Of a stretch of DNA of 64,000 bases, positions 1 through 8,485 are shown piece after piece (position 1 is the stretch's first letter; every line of letters begins with the position of its first letter). Location: the NCBI RefSeq assembly GCF_039536205.1, contig NZ_BAAAYL010000001.1, positions 1,550,001 through 1,614,000 on the forward strand, given 5' to 3'. Below the pieces are notes generated by a model. That model worked only from the letters and a program-made list of their open reading frames with translations. It did no database searches and had not been told where the DNA came from. The DNA comes from Streptomyces sannanensis. GTDB lineage: Bacteria > Actinomycetota > Actinomycetes > Streptomycetales > Streptomycetaceae. The position numbers and the translations under genes are program-made.

Positions 1-380
1 GCCAGGGCCCCAAGGATCATCAGGAAGGCACTCGGCAGGGTGAGCGTGCCCGAGATCTGGCCGGGTTTGAAGAGGGTCGCCACGGCCCGTGCCGCCTCCT
101 CGTTCAGTCCCAGCCAGCCGACGAGCACCACCGCGGCGTTCTCACCGGCCGCGGCGGTGATGACGATGAGGAAGGGAAAGAAACACAGGATCGAGAGCGC
201 GGCCAACTGGAACGCGTTGCCGAAGAAGTCGACCGCGGTGAGCCGGCTCCACAGCCTGCTCGCCTCGCTCTCCTTCAGACGCCGTGCGGCCTCCCGCCTC
301 CTCTGCTCCAGACTCACCCATCCCACGCGCTGATGACCACGCCCGCCAGGCGGACCGGCCGGCTTCCTGCGACCTCTCAT
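1..380 (-). CDS. YihY/BrkB-family integral membrane protein, N-terminal part
   Basis: Only the first 126 codons lie in the window; the rest runs off the left edge. The frame opens at an ATG (380) and gives a basic N-terminus rich in Arg and Glu. Hydrophobic stretches follow, starting near residue 60 (FGNAFQLAALSILCFFPFLI), with LFKPGQISGTLTLPSAFLMI further on. This layout, a charged cytoplasmic head and then a helix with Phe-Phe-Pro, is typical of the YihY/virulence factor BrkB family of polytopic proteins, whose biochemical role is not settled. Third-position GC is high along the frame. GTG codons at 326 and 317 are alternative starts. The family call rests on this fragment only. Confidence 0.65.
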   Translation of the reverse strand, partial: MRGRRKPAGPPGGRGHQRVGWVSLEQRRREAARRLKESEASRLWSRLTAVDFFGNAFQLAALSILCFFPFLIVITAAAGENAAVVLVGWLGLNEEAARAVATLFKPGQISGTLTLPSAFLMILGAL

Positions 381-486
381 GGATCGACAGTGAACCCGCT
401 CCGCGGGCGCGGCACGCGGGCACGCGGAGATACCGCTGAACGGGACACGCCATCGCCCTCGGCCATCGCAGGCTGCACTGCCGACC

Positions 487-876
487 TCACGGGCGCTCGA
501 CCTTGATGTGCTTGCGGTTGGCGCATTCGGTCAGTGCCCGGATGTCGCCGAGGTCGTCGGTGAGGATCGGCGCGTCCTCGTACGCCATGGAGGCCAGCAC
601 CACACTCGCGTCGACCACATCCGAGCTGCCGTTCTTCTGGACGAGCGCTGCCGCCGCCTTCGCGAGCGGCTCGGTGAGCGGCAGTACGAGGCAAGGGCGC
701 AGCACCCGGTGCAGCACGGCCGCCCTGGGCCGCTCGTCCCAGCACTGCGCAAGGACCCCGGCCGGGACGATCGGCCTGACATCCGAGGCAAGAAACGCGT
801 CGTGCTGGGCAAGGAAGCGCCGGTCGTTCTTCACCGCGGCGATAAGGGCGCCTGCGTCATACACGACGTAACTCAT
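487..876 (-). CDS. PIN-domain toxin (VapC-like ribonuclease)
   Basis: A 129-residue protein with the PIN layout: VVYDAGALIAA at the N-terminus supplies the first acidic metal ligand, SDVVDASVVLAS the central acidic residues, and APILTDDLGDIRAL the C-terminal D-D pair. PIN toxins are Mg2+-dependent RNases that cleave tRNA or rRNA and stop translation. Its ATG overlaps the stop of the upstream gene (ATGA at 873-876), so the two are translationally coupled in the usual antitoxin-toxin order. The length is normal for VapC. The RNA target cannot be read from the sequence. Confidence 0.8.
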   Translation of the reverse strand: MSYVVYDAGALIAAVKNDRRFLAQHDAFLASDVRPIVPAGVLAQCWDERPRAAVLHRVLRPCLVLPLTEPLAKAAAALVQKNGSSDVVDASVVLASMAYEDAPILTDDLGDIRALTECANRKHIKVERP

Positions 877-1148
877 GCGGAACGGGCCTGCCCCTCTTCC
901 CAGCCCATAAGGTCGGCCACGCGGGCGCGGGCGGCAGCTTGCTCCTCTTCAGTGAACATGCCATGCGCCTCCTGGTACTCCACCATGGCCTCACGCCCCT
1001 CGCGGATGGCCCGCCTCCGGTCCAGGAAGTCCGCCAATGCCTGGCTGACCACGGCGGAAATCTGCTCATCCCCCGCTTCGGCGTACTCCCTGAGCGCCTT
1101 GCCGAGCTCGACGTCCAAACTCACGCTGAACTTCACCTTCTCCGCCAT
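873..1148 (-). CDS. Antitoxin, partner of the PIN toxin
   Basis: A 91-residue, strongly charged protein. I start it at the ATG giving MAEKVKFSVSLDVELGKAL rather than at 1175, because this places a ribbon-helix-helix-like strand (KVKFSVSLD) at the very N-terminus, as in CopG/RHH antitoxins. A helical segment follows (ISAVVSQALADFLDRRRA) and then an acidic Glu-rich tail that would wrap the toxin. Its stop overlaps the toxin start by four bases. Antitoxins of this kind normally repress their own promoter, but I saw no clear operator in the short upstream gap. Confidence 0.7.
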   Translation of the reverse strand: MAEKVKFSVSLDVELGKALREYAEAGDEQISAVVSQALADFLDRRRAIREGREAMVEYQEAHGMFTEEEQAAARARVADLMGWEEGQARSA

Positions 1149-1171
1149 ATTCCAACTGTAATACGCAATGC

Positions 1172-2209
1172 TCACGCAAGCCGCCTAGGTGCGATTCCCG
1201 CCGCGATCCTGGCCTGGTCGGCTCGGAAGGCGTAGTCCACGCGATCCTGGATGGGGACCGATCGGAAGGTGTCGGCGACCGGACCGCCGGTCTTCCGCTC
1301 CTCCCGCGCCTTCAGCGCCTTGGCCGCCGTCACCCCGAGCCAGGCGACCTGCTCCACGTCCGCCTTCATGTCCTCACGGCAGTCGAGGCACAACCCTCGG
1401 ATGAGCTGCGTCGTCGTCTCGGGCGCCTCGCAGACGGAGCAGAGCATCACGACGCGGGTGACACGGCCACGGACGGGGGTCGACTCGGGAGGCATCTTGT
1501 TCTCCAGTCGGGTACGGGCGATCGCGCCGGGACTGTGCAGCGGGTGCGGCAGCCCGGCGGTCAGCGTGCGGGTGAGGTGATCGGGGGTCGCCCCGCGCGC
1601 CAGCCACTCGGCGGCCAGCGGTTCGAGCGCTGCGCACTCGGCGGCGGACAGAGTCATGCGCGGCTCGGTACGCCCGAGGCCGGCCAGGAGGTTGTACGCG
1701 TCCGAGCGCTCGGGCTGGGGCTCGGGGTCAGGGACGGAAGTACGTTCCGGTTCGCACACGCGGGCGAGTCCGCCCGCGCGCCGGTGCACGGTGACGTCCA
1801 CGCCGTGAATGCTGCGGACGAACTCGTCCCACCACTCCTCGTCCCGCGGCGTACGGGACCAGTACGTCCTGGTGACCCAGCGCATCGAGGAGTCCCCCAG
1901 CGTCAAGTGCTCCTTGATATGACGCAGATGACCGGCGTCCGTGAGATTCCTGAAGGCGCTGAGGCAGGCCTGCTGGCCGTACTCGAGTTCCCCGGCGAGC
2001 ACCTTGTGTCCCATGGCCGAGCCCTCGGGCAGGCGGTCGATGAACGCGGCAACCGACGCCTCCCTCTTGGGCAGGTGTGCGAAGTCGCCTGCGGTGGGCG
2101 GGGATTGGTCGGGAGCGAGCCGCTTTCCGTAGCCGGGATTGGCCATGGGGTGGGCGGAAGCGGGGAGGGCAGGGCTAGAGTCGATGTCAGCCACGATCGA
2201 AGAGTCCAT
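1172..2209 (-). CDS. Streptomyces-type DNA-binding protein with helix-turn-helix and zinc-finger-like Cys pairs
   Basis: A 345-residue protein. Residues about 45-110 look like a winged helix region (FAHLPKREASVAAFIDRLPE, then HKVLAGELEYGQQACLSAFRNLTDAGHL broken by turns), similar to proteins loosely annotated as HTH or MarR-like in Streptomyces. The C-terminal third has two Cys pairs, CSVC and CLDC, which could form a zinc knuckle. A second in-frame ATG at residue 22 is an alternative start. The structured leader and a probable promoter lie just upstream. Proteins of this type are numerous in the genus and often sit in mobile regions. The function is not established and I assign none. Confidence 0.6.
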   Translation of the reverse strand: MDSSIVADIDSSPALPASAHPMANPGYGKRLAPDQSPPTAGDFAHLPKREASVAAFIDRLPEGSAMGHKVLAGELEYGQQACLSAFRNLTDAGHLRHIKEHLTLGDSSMRWVTRTYWSRTPRDEEWWDEFVRSIHGVDVTVHRRAGGLARVCEPERTSVPDPEPQPERSDAYNLLAGLGRTEPRMTLSAAECAALEPLAAEWLARGATPDHLTRTLTAGLPHPLHSPGAIARTRLENKMPPESTPVRGRVTRVVMLCSVCEAPETTTQLIRGLCLDCREDMKADVEQVAWLGVTAAKALKAREERKTGGPVADTFRSVPIQDRVDYAFRADQARIAAGIAPRRLA

Positions 2210-2224
2210 TCGATCCGTAGGTCA

Positions 2225-2258
2225 GACCCCGGTTGGTGTTGGTAGCACCGCCGGGGTC
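2225..2258 (-). promoter_or_regulatory. Stem-loop in the leader of the 345-aa DNA-binding protein gene
   Basis: The arms GACCCCGG (2225-2232) and CCGGGGTC (2251-2258) are perfectly complementary, and inside them GGTG and CACC can extend the helix. The hairpin lies 16 bases before the start at 2209. Further upstream on the minus strand TTGCAT and TAGCGT, 18 bp apart, look like a sigma-70-type promoter that would transcribe the hairpin as leader RNA. A role in translational or transcriptional control is inference. Confidence 0.5.
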
Positions 2259-2311
2259 GTTTGCTTGCTGACGCGAACGCTAGAGCGCGACTACTTTCCG
2301 ATGCAAGTCGA

Positions 2312-2600
2312 TCACAATAAGTCATATTTGCTGGCGTGCGAGGGAAGCTGGATGGGTGGGTGGTTCACACCCCACCACCCAAACCTTGGTGAAGAGCTCG
2401 GGACTCGGAGCTCAAGCTCCGGGCCGACCAGCGGCGAAGCCGATGAATGCCGACCAGGCGTCGGCGCGGACCGTCAGCCCGGGACTCGCGGCGAGCTTCG
2501 AGTCCCGGACATGGACGGAGGTGGGGCAGGCGGCGACCTCGACGCATGCGCTCCCCTCGGTGTCGCTGTGCGTGGATTTGCGCCAGGCCCATCGTGGACG
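2312..2600 (-). pseudogene. DUF397 protein remnant, lacking a start
   Basis: The frame reads WRKSTHSDTEGSACVEVAAC, then VHVRDSKLAAS and WSAFIGFAAG, the whole DUF397 domain known from small Streptomyces proteins that pair with HTH regulators. Upstream of the first Trp (2591) there is no ATG, GTG or TTG before an in-frame stop, so the N-terminus has been lost. Downstream the frame runs about 25 codons past the usual end of the domain. The break at about 2591 is exactly where the TetR fragment on the other strand begins, which suggests a recombination junction. Confidence 0.6.
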
Positions 2601-2931
2601 CGATTGTGAACTGCCTCAGCGGCCCGATGGGCGAGACGCTGGATCACGACCGCGAGGAACTGCTGCTGCGCAGCCGGATCACCTTCGCGGACCCCGCGCT
2701 CCAGGCCCGCTCGGTGGCCGAGCAGGAGCGCAGCGAGAAAGCCATTGCCGCGATCACCGCCGAGCGCACCGGGCGGAACGCGGCAGACCTTGAGGTCAAG
2801 TGCGCCGCCGCCCTCATCGCCGTGTTCACCACGCTCGTACGGCACTGGGTCGAGGGCGACGGCAAGGAGAACCTGGCGGCGCTGTACGAACGCCATCTGC
2901 CGATGCTGTCGCGCGGGGTTGGACTTCTAGC
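2591..2931 (+). pseudogene. TetR-family regulator remnant (C-terminal ligand-binding part)
   Basis: The plus-strand frame reads DREELLLRSRITFADPALQA, then AITAERTGRNAADLEV and RHWVEGDGKENLAALYERH. This is the C-terminal helical domain of TetR regulators of the AcrR/MftR type. No HTH precedes it: the sequence upstream belongs to the oppositely oriented DUF397 remnant. The homologous part ends near 2931, although the frame stays open to 3097. Without its DNA-binding half the fragment should be non-functional. Confidence 0.6.
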
Positions 2932-3083
2932 CAGTGGCTCGGCTCGGATGGTTGACCTGGTAATTGATCCGCCGTCCGTTGCCCGGCAGGCTGCCTCCAA
3001 GGGTCGATCTTGGAGATGGTCGTGGGGCGCCGTCCGGGCCGCGAACGAGCTTCGCCGTCGGCGCACTGATCGCGTCCGCCGCC

Positions 3084-3105
3084 TAGAAGACCGGTGAAGA
3101 TCTTG
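3084..3105 (+). repeat. Solitary end resembling the IS1182-family terminal repeat
   Basis: The 22 bases here match the terminal inverted repeat of the IS at 11877-13591 at 19 of 22 positions: TAGAAGAC, three differing bases, then TGAAGATCTTG. They are preceded by the same C, giving CTAG at 3083-3086. No second end or transposase fragment is recognisable nearby, so this looks like the scar of a lost or rearranged relative of that element, or a chance target-like sequence. Confidence 0.45.
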
Positions 3106-3199
3106 CTCCGACCGCCCGACTCGCCCCGGATTGCCAGTAAATGTCAATCGCCATGAACCGGTGCAAGCCGGGCGCGATTCCAAGATCCCCAGGACACTC

Positions 3200-4000
3200 C
3201 TAGGACCCGCCTTCGAAGAAGCCGGACTTCAGGTCCCCGATGACGACGTCGAGTGGATGCCCACTCACGGTGAACGGTCCACTCCAGGGCGCGGTGAGTG
3301 CGAAGAACAACGCCAGGCTCAGCCCGACCACACTCGCAACGCCCAGGACGAGCAGTGACGTTCGCAGGCTGCTGCGGAAGATGAGTGCGCCTGCGTTCAC
3401 GATCAAAGCCAGTCCGGCGGCCATAAGCGTGACGACGTAGAGCGCGGGTGCTTCGCGCGAGGCAGCCGCGATGCGCGCGCGACGACTACTGGTGACGCTG
3501 TCCAGGGAAACCAGCAGCTCCGTGCCCGCTGGGGTTCCCAGCTCGGGCCGGGCCGCCTCGGCACGCACGCTCCGCTCCAGCCGTGCGATCGCGCGAGCGG
3601 TGGCCGGGTCGTCACCGGACGCCGCTGCCGCACCCTTCCATTCCCTGGCACGCGTGGCCTGCAGGTAGTCCAACAGTGCCGAATGGATCGGCTCCGGCTG
3701 GACTCGCGGACTTGTCGCCGACCACGCCAAGCGGGAGGCTGCGGCCGCCTCGTCGCTCACCAACCCCTCTGCTGCGCGCAGGTAGCCGGCCTCGCTGGCC
3801 AGTGAGAGTGCCGCAAAGATCGCGAAGGCAGCGCCGAGTGTAGGCATCAGGGGCATGGCGATCTGGTGCACCCGATCCTGTTCCCCGACCGGTACGAGCG
3901 CCCGGACGCCGACCCGCGCCACGGCCGCGACCAGTAGGGCAAGGAAGAGCCAGCCCACAACCAAGACCACCGTCGGCAGCGAGGCCAACCAGTTCACCAC
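3200..4000 (-). CDS. DUF4239 (bestrophin-like domain) membrane protein
   Basis: A 266-residue protein with a GTG start preceded by AGGTGAT. Two transmembrane helices lie at the N-terminus (about residues 5-28 and 48-68) and two near the C-terminus (about 188-208 and 215-235). Between them is a soluble helical region containing LERSVRAEAARPELGTPAG. The arrangement fits DUF4239, a bacterial family related to bestrophin-like channels with no assigned transport substrate. It is intact although gene remnants flank it on both sides. A perfect 11-bp inverted repeat lies 27 bp before the start. Confidence 0.7.
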   Translation of the reverse strand: MVNWLASLPTVVLVVGWLFLALLVAAVARVGVRALVPVGEQDRVHQIAMPLMPTLGAAFAIFAALSLASEAGYLRAAEGLVSDEAAAASRLAWSATSPRVQPEPIHSALLDYLQATRAREWKGAAAASGDDPATARAIARLERSVRAEAARPELGTPAGTELLVSLDSVTSSRRARIAAASREAPALYVVTLMAAGLALIVNAGALIFRSSLRTSLLVLGVASVVGLSLALFFALTAPWSGPFTVSGHPLDVVIGDLKSGFFEGGS

Positions 4001-4026
4001 ATCACCTACAGCGCGTTCCCACGAGC

Positions 4027-4057
4027 GTCACACGGCGACGACACATCGCCGTGTGAC
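4027..4057. promoter_or_regulatory. Perfect 11-bp inverted repeat upstream of the DUF4239 gene
   Basis: GTCACACGGCG (4027-4037) and CGCCGTGTGAC (4047-4057) are exact complements separated by 9 bp. The position just upstream of a start codon suits an operator. No T-run follows on either strand, which argues against a simple terminator. Confidence 0.45.
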
Positions 4058-4544
4058 CTGGAGCTCCTCGTCGATCACCTTCAACGAACGCTCCATGATC
4101 ACAGGTCGAAGACCTCCGATGCTCGCGACGCCCGGCACGGCACCTCGCTTCGTTGGCCAATCAGCCGAGTACGGCCCAGTACGACGCTGTTCGGCCGCCT
4201 TGGCCCTTCAGCCGTGCCATCGCGGCGAGGAGTTCGTTGCCGCCCTGCGATTGAGACCGAGATCGGACACAGGCCGGTATCCCAGCTGCCCGGTGAAGAG
4301 ATCCACGATCTGCTGACGGGTATTCGCCAGGCCGGGACGGCCCCAGCCCAGGCCCAGCTGGGCCGGCGCCTTCGCGTGACGGACCGGCGGTGCGCTTCCG
4401 GGACGGGGCCGGGGTGTACGTGCTGCACGGTGTGCACTCTCGGCACATGGTTGACTCCATCCGATGCCGGATACCGCTCCCTTCGGCTGGCTGTGCGCGT
4501 CAGAGCATGGGAGAACCGGGGCCTGCGTTGGTGGAGCGAGCGTG
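4058..4544. other. Intergenic stretch without a recognisable gene
   Basis: Short frames are open on both strands but none has recognisable family motifs or a convincing start with a ribosome-binding site. It probably contains debris next to the IS701 remnant. Confidence 0.4.
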
Positions 4545-5190
4545 ATCGATCAGACGCGACGGCAAGCACGTAGCCGACCCCGCGCGCTTCCAGCGCGGCC
4601 CGCAGCTTCGGGTTGCCGCCGTAGACCTCGTCGCCTGCGACCCAGCTCACGCGGTGCCCGGCGTCCAGGAACCGACCGATCATGCGGACAGCCAGCTCCG
4701 GTTTGGTGGCGAAGACGGTTTGGTCGCCGAGTCCGGCGGCCCGGCAGCGGTCCGGGGGGGGTCCACGAGCGTGGTACGTACAGCTCGCGGTCCACCGCCG
4801 CGCGCCCGCGGCGGCCCGCGTAGACGAGGTAGACGGCGACCTGCGCGTTTTCGATCCTCCCGGCGGTGCCGGTGTACTGGCGCTGGACACCGACGGTGTG
4901 CGTGCCCATTTTCACGTCCCCGGTCTCGTCGACCACCAGCACCGCATTCTCGTCGCCCAGATGCTCCAGCACGCACTCACGCACGCGGTCGGCATCCCAC
5001 CTGGCCCGGCCGGGCAGGTGCTGCATGCCGTCCGGACTCGCCTCCCCGGCCCACTCGGCGATCGACCAGCAGTTCTCGCGCGGCAGGTCCGATAGCAGTC
5101 CCAGCACCAAGTCCCGTACCCGGCGCCTGGGTTCAACCCGCTCGAAGCGGCCCGCTATCTGGCCCATCAGGGCCTCGAACGCCTCCTGTC
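4545..5190 (-). pseudogene. IS701-family transposase remnant, truncated and frameshifted
   Basis: From 5190 down to about 4760 the frame reads ALMGQIAGRFERVEPRRRV, WAGEASPDGMQHLPGR, LVVDETGDVKMGTHTVGVQ and QYTGTAGRIENAQVAVYL, the N-terminal and first catalytic part of IS701-type DDE transposases. Translation then has to shift frame in a run of eight G (4754-4761 on the plus strand) to continue as CRAAGLGDQTVFATKPELA and WVAGDEVYGGNPKLRAALE. Similarity stops near VLAVASDRS at about 4545. Upstream an in-frame TGA precedes the homology, so both ends are lost. I see no terminal repeats. Confidence 0.75.
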
Positions 5191-5422
5191 AGCGGGCAGG
5201 ATCTACGCTGTGGCTCGCGGCCACCGCACTGTCTTGAAGAGTCCACACACCTCATCAAGATCACTCGGTGGCGATCCTGTTCCGCGACGAACGACGAGAT
5301 CACGGAGTCCTGCTGGTACTGGAGCCTGGACCCGATGGATCCCGAGCCGAAGATTGCCGGACACCGGCAATGCGCAGAGGCCCGCCACGCATGCATGCTG
5401 ATGTCTGCCGACAGAAACGGGG

Positions 5423-6013
5423 GTGCCAGTGGAAGCAACCACAACCCGCAGCGTGGCGCGTGCACGCATGAGTTCGGGCCTGGCGGTGACGGTCCTTCTG
5501 CTACCTTTCGGCGGCTACGGGCTGGCCAGGGCGGGGGTAGTCCCCGAAGGCGCACCGATCGCGCTCGGCCTGCTGTCCGTGATCGCCAGCTCCGTCCTGC
5601 TACCGGCACTGTGCGAGGAGCGAGCCCCGTTCCGGCACTCATCGTCGCACCTGACTGCGCACACCTTGACCGGCGAACGGTCCGTCGACCTCGACCGGAT
5701 CACCACCGTCCGGCTGCTGACGACCTTTTCGTACGGCAGCGCGTACCGGACCCTGTCGGTGCGCGACGCCCACGGTGTGCGCCTGGGTATCACGACCGAG
5801 AGAAGCCGCAGGAAGCTGCGCCGAGCGATCGAGAAGGCGGACGCGAACGCGGCGCGAGGTGTCCCCAGGCCCCGCGTGAGCCATGCGGCCCGGGCACATC
5901 TCGGCCTTGCCCCAAGGCGAGCGCTCGTCGTTCACACGATTCTCTCCTTTCTGCTTCTGACGGTGTCCGGGAGCCTGTACATGGTTGCTGTACTCCGACT
6001 CGGCGGGCAGTAA
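5423..6013 (+). CDS. Small integral membrane protein, unknown function
   Basis: A 196-residue protein. Two N-terminal hydrophobic segments (about 18-35 and 45-62) are followed by a soluble core of about 80 residues with alternating beta-type sequence (LTGERSVDLDRITTVRLL, SVRDAHGVRLGI) that may fold like a PH-type domain. One C-terminal helix follows (VVHTILSFLLLTVSGSLYMV). This topology is common among uncharacterised Streptomyces membrane proteins. The GTG at 5423 is taken as start; an ATG at 5468 would leave out the first 15 residues. The 230 bp upstream hold nothing recognisable. Confidence 0.55.
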   Translation: MPVEATTTRSVARARMSSGLAVTVLLLPFGGYGLARAGVVPEGAPIALGLLSVIASSVLLPALCEERAPFRHSSSHLTAHTLTGERSVDLDRITTVRLLTTFSYGSAYRTLSVRDAHGVRLGITTERSRRKLRRAIEKADANAARGVPRPRVSHAARAHLGLAPRRALVVHTILSFLLLTVSGSLYMVAVLRLGGQ

Positions 6014-6186
6014 GCCTTCCCCCGTAATGACTGGTGAGCCCCCATGGCCACTACCACGACGACTCAACTCGTGATCACGATCTACGGCTGGAGTACTAGG
6101 CTGAAAGTGTTGCGGCCGAGCGGAGCCCGGTGAGCGCGGTTACGGCCGCCACTTACATACTGGCCGTCGTTGTGAGGAGAGGGAGC

Positions 6187-6843
6187 ATGCTTCACAAGCA
6201 CCGTCTCGCATTGTTCGTGCCGCTCATCTTGTCATTCGGGCTTTCTTCGGGTGCGGCAGCGGGGGAATTGGCCGCCCGGAGCCCGATGCCCGGCTCGGAG
6301 GTGACTGCCTCTCCGGCCGAATGCAACAACCCGCAAACACTGGACGAAGACGGCCGAGCCTATTGTCAGGGATATTCGACGGGATATCGCGAGGGGTTGG
6401 GGTGCTACCCCAAGAAAAAGCCCTATTCAGCGGTTGAAGGCTGGGCTCACGCGGCGAGAGCATGGAACAAGGGTTATCTTGCCGGATATGACGACGGGCT
6501 CAAAAAGTCCCCCTGTGCGCCATTGACACCCACATACACAACTCCGAGGATTGATGCGAACTCGAAGATTGTCGAAAAGTCTCGGATCATTCAGAACCGT
6601 GTGGTGGAATTCTCGAAACTGAACACGGTCGATTACTTCGCGCAAGGGCGGCAGGACGGCGAGAAGGGCGGGGCGCTATCCGCCCAGTCGTGGTTCAACG
6701 CACACGGCTGCGTAGAGGACCGGCCACAAACCCCTCCGGGGGACTACGCGGGCCAGGGTGCGGAAGACTACAACCGAGGCTTCCAGGAAGGGTGGCTGGC
6801 CGGCTTCAACGCCGAATACGCACGGCTCTGCCCTGCCGGCTGA
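6187..6843 (+). CDS. Secreted protein with tyrosine/glycine-spaced repeats
   Basis: A 218-residue protein with a good ribosome-binding site (GAGGAGAGGGAG) before the ATG. A Sec signal peptide (MLHKHRLALFVPLILSFGLS, cleavage expected after AAAG) leads to a mature chain in which a motif of aromatic residue-x2-G-x3-G-x3-G recurs: YCQGYSTGYREGLGC, WNKGYLAGYDDGLK, YFAQGRQDGEKGG and YNRGFQEGWLAGF. Six or so cysteines in the mature part could form disulfides. GC content is lower than in the neighbours and AT-ending codons are more frequent, which suggests recent acquisition. I do not recognise the family and assign no function. Confidence 0.65.
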   Translation: MLHKHRLALFVPLILSFGLSSGAAAGELAARSPMPGSEVTASPAECNNPQTLDEDGRAYCQGYSTGYREGLGCYPKKKPYSAVEGWAHAARAWNKGYLAGYDDGLKKSPCAPLTPTYTTPRIDANSKIVEKSRIIQNRVVEFSKLNTVDYFAQGRQDGEKGGALSAQSWFNAHGCVEDRPQTPPGDYAGQGAEDYNRGFQEGWLAGFNAEYARLCPAG

Positions 6844-6900
6844 TGCGTGTGGCAACGGCCGGCATCCGCGCTGTCAGACCCCATTGGCACCGTGGACCCC

Positions 6901-7416
6901 ATGAGTGAACTGGTGGAACGAGTCAACGAGCACGACCGGGTGCTGGCGGTGGTGGACCGGCGGGAGGCGATACGGAACAAGTGGCTGCACCGGATCGCGA
7001 CGACCGTGTGTCGTGACGCGCAGGGCCGCATCCTGGTGCACCGCCGCTCCGAGGGCGTGTCGCGCTTCCCCGGGCAGTACAACTGGCTGATCGGCGGGGC
7101 CGTGGACATCGGAGAGTCCTACGAGGACGCGGCTGCCCGGGAGCTCGCCGAGGAGCTGGGCGTCCGGCCGCCGGTACGGTTCGTGTTCAAGTTCCTGTGC
7201 CGGGGCGCTATCAGTCCGTACTGGCTCGGTGTGCACGAGGCCGTCGTCACAGAGGACATCGTCCCCGATCCGGCCGAAATAGCCTGGCACGCCTGGCTCA
7301 CCGAGGCCGAGCTGCGGGACGCGCTGCAGCGTTGGCCCTTTGTTCCTGATGGCGTGGACGTCCTGCAGCAGTGTCTGGACAGAAGGCGCCACGGGTCAGC
7401 TCGTCCGGTGAGCTGA
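6901..7416 (+). CDS. NUDIX hydrolase
   Basis: A 171-residue protein with a complete Nudix box: GGAVDIGESYEDAAARELAE continuing ELGV, so the G-x5-E-x7-REUxEExGU pattern is intact, including the glutamates that bind Mg2+. The N-terminal part (ELVERVNEHDRVLAVVDRRE) resembles the extension of IPP isomerase-like and YfcD-type Nudix enzymes (WLHRIATTVCRDAQGRILVH). The substrate would be a nucleoside diphosphate linked to some group X, but which one cannot be read. ATG 6901 is chosen because it begins the conserved extension; an upstream in-frame GTG is less likely. Confidence 0.8.
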   Translation: MSELVERVNEHDRVLAVVDRREAIRNKWLHRIATTVCRDAQGRILVHRRSEGVSRFPGQYNWLIGGAVDIGESYEDAAARELAEELGVRPPVRFVFKFLCRGAISPYWLGVHEAVVTEDIVPDPAEIAWHAWLTEAELRDALQRWPFVPDGVDVLQQCLDRRRHGSARPVS

Positions 7417-7433
7417 CCCGCCACGCCCCGCCG

Positions 7434-8450
7434 TCAGAACAGCGCGCTGTATGCGTTGAGGGCCGGCTGGCCGCCCAGGTGGGCATAAAGGACCGTCGCG
7501 TCGCGGGCGATCTCGCCGCGCGACACCAGGTCGATCAGGCCCGCCATGGACTTCCCCTCGTACACCGGGTCCGTCACCATGCCCTCGGTACGGGCCGCGA
7601 GCCGCATCGCCTCCAGCGTCGCCTCGTCCGGGATGCCGTACGTACCCGCGTGGTAGCGGTCGTCCAACTCAACGTCCGAAGCGGTCAGTTCACGTCGCAC
7701 ACCGATCAGTGACGCGGTGGCCCGGGCGATGCGGCTGATCTGGTCATGGGTACGGGCCGGCTCCGCGGAGGCGTCGATGCCGATGATCCGCCGCGGGCGG
7801 GCGCCCGCCTCCTCCAGGGCGGCGAAGCCGGCCACCATCCCGGCCTGGGTGGAGCCGGTGACCGAGCAGACGACGACGGTGTCGAAGAAGACGCCCGACT
7901 CCCGTTCCTGTGCGGCCACTTCGTACGCCCAGTTGGCGAAGCCCAGGCCGCCGAGGCGGTGGTCGGAGGCACCGGCCGGGATGGGGTAGGGCTTTCCCCC
8001 GGCGGCCTCCACCTCGCGGAGGGCGGCTTCCCAGCTCTCCTTGAAACCGATGCCGAATCCGGCGCGTACGAGCCGTACGTCCGCGCCCGCGAGCCTGCTG
8101 ATCAGGATGTTGCCCACCTTGTCGTAAACCGCGTCCGGCCAGTCGACCCAGCTCTCCTGCACGAGCACGCACTTGAGTCCGGCGCGGGCGGCCACCGCGG
8201 CCACCTGGCGGGTGTGGTTCGACTGCACCCCGCCGATCGACACCAGGGTGTCGCAGCCCTGCGCGAGAGCGTCGGCGACGAGGTACTCCAGCTTGCGGGT
8301 CTTGTTGCCGCCGTACGCGATACCGGAGTTGCAGTCCTCGCGCTTGGCCCAGACCGAGGCTCCGCCGAGGTGACGGGTCAGCCGCTCGAGCGGATGGACC
8401 GGTGACGGGCCGAACAGCAGGGGATAGCGGTCGAAATCGGTGATCGGCAT
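7434..8450 (-). CDS. acdS: 1-aminocyclopropane-1-carboxylate deaminase
   Basis: This 338-residue PLP enzyme splits ACC, the precursor of plant ethylene, into 2-oxobutyrate and ammonia. The Schiff-base lysine is Lys50 in [13 protein letters not shown] and a conserved [15 protein letters not shown] follows. Near the C-terminus [12 protein letters not shown] carries the adjacent Tyr-Glu that separates true ACC deaminases from D-cysteine desulfhydrases, and [10 protein letters not shown] closes the active site. Length matches the family. The gene lies 35 bp downstream of a GntR regulator on the same strand, which probably controls it. In Streptomyces this activity is linked to life with plants. 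Confidence 0.9.
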   Translation of the reverse strand: MPITDFDRYPLLFGPSPVHPLERLTRHLGGASVWAKREDCNSGIAYGGNKTRKLEYLVADALAQGCDTLVSIGGVQSNHTRQVAAVAARAGLKCVLVQESWVDWPDAVYDKVGNILISRLAGADVRLVRAGFGIGFKESWEAALREVEAAGGKPYPIPAGASDHRLGGLGFANWAYEVAAQERESGVFFDTVVVCSVTGSTQAGMVAGFAALEEAGARPRRIIGIDASAEPARTHDQISRIARATASLIGVRRELTASDVELDDRYHAGTYGIPDEATLEAMRLAARTEGMVTDPVYEGKSMAGLIDLVSRGEIARDATVLYAHLGGQPALNAYSALF

Positions 8451-8485
8451 TCGCTCTCCTGGGATTTCAGACGTCGGCTGGGATT

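Noticed and set aside
5227..5260. A second IS1182-type end near the IS701 remnant
   Set aside because: Only the short words TTGAAGAG and ATCAAGATC resemble the terminal repeat, with the wrong spacing.
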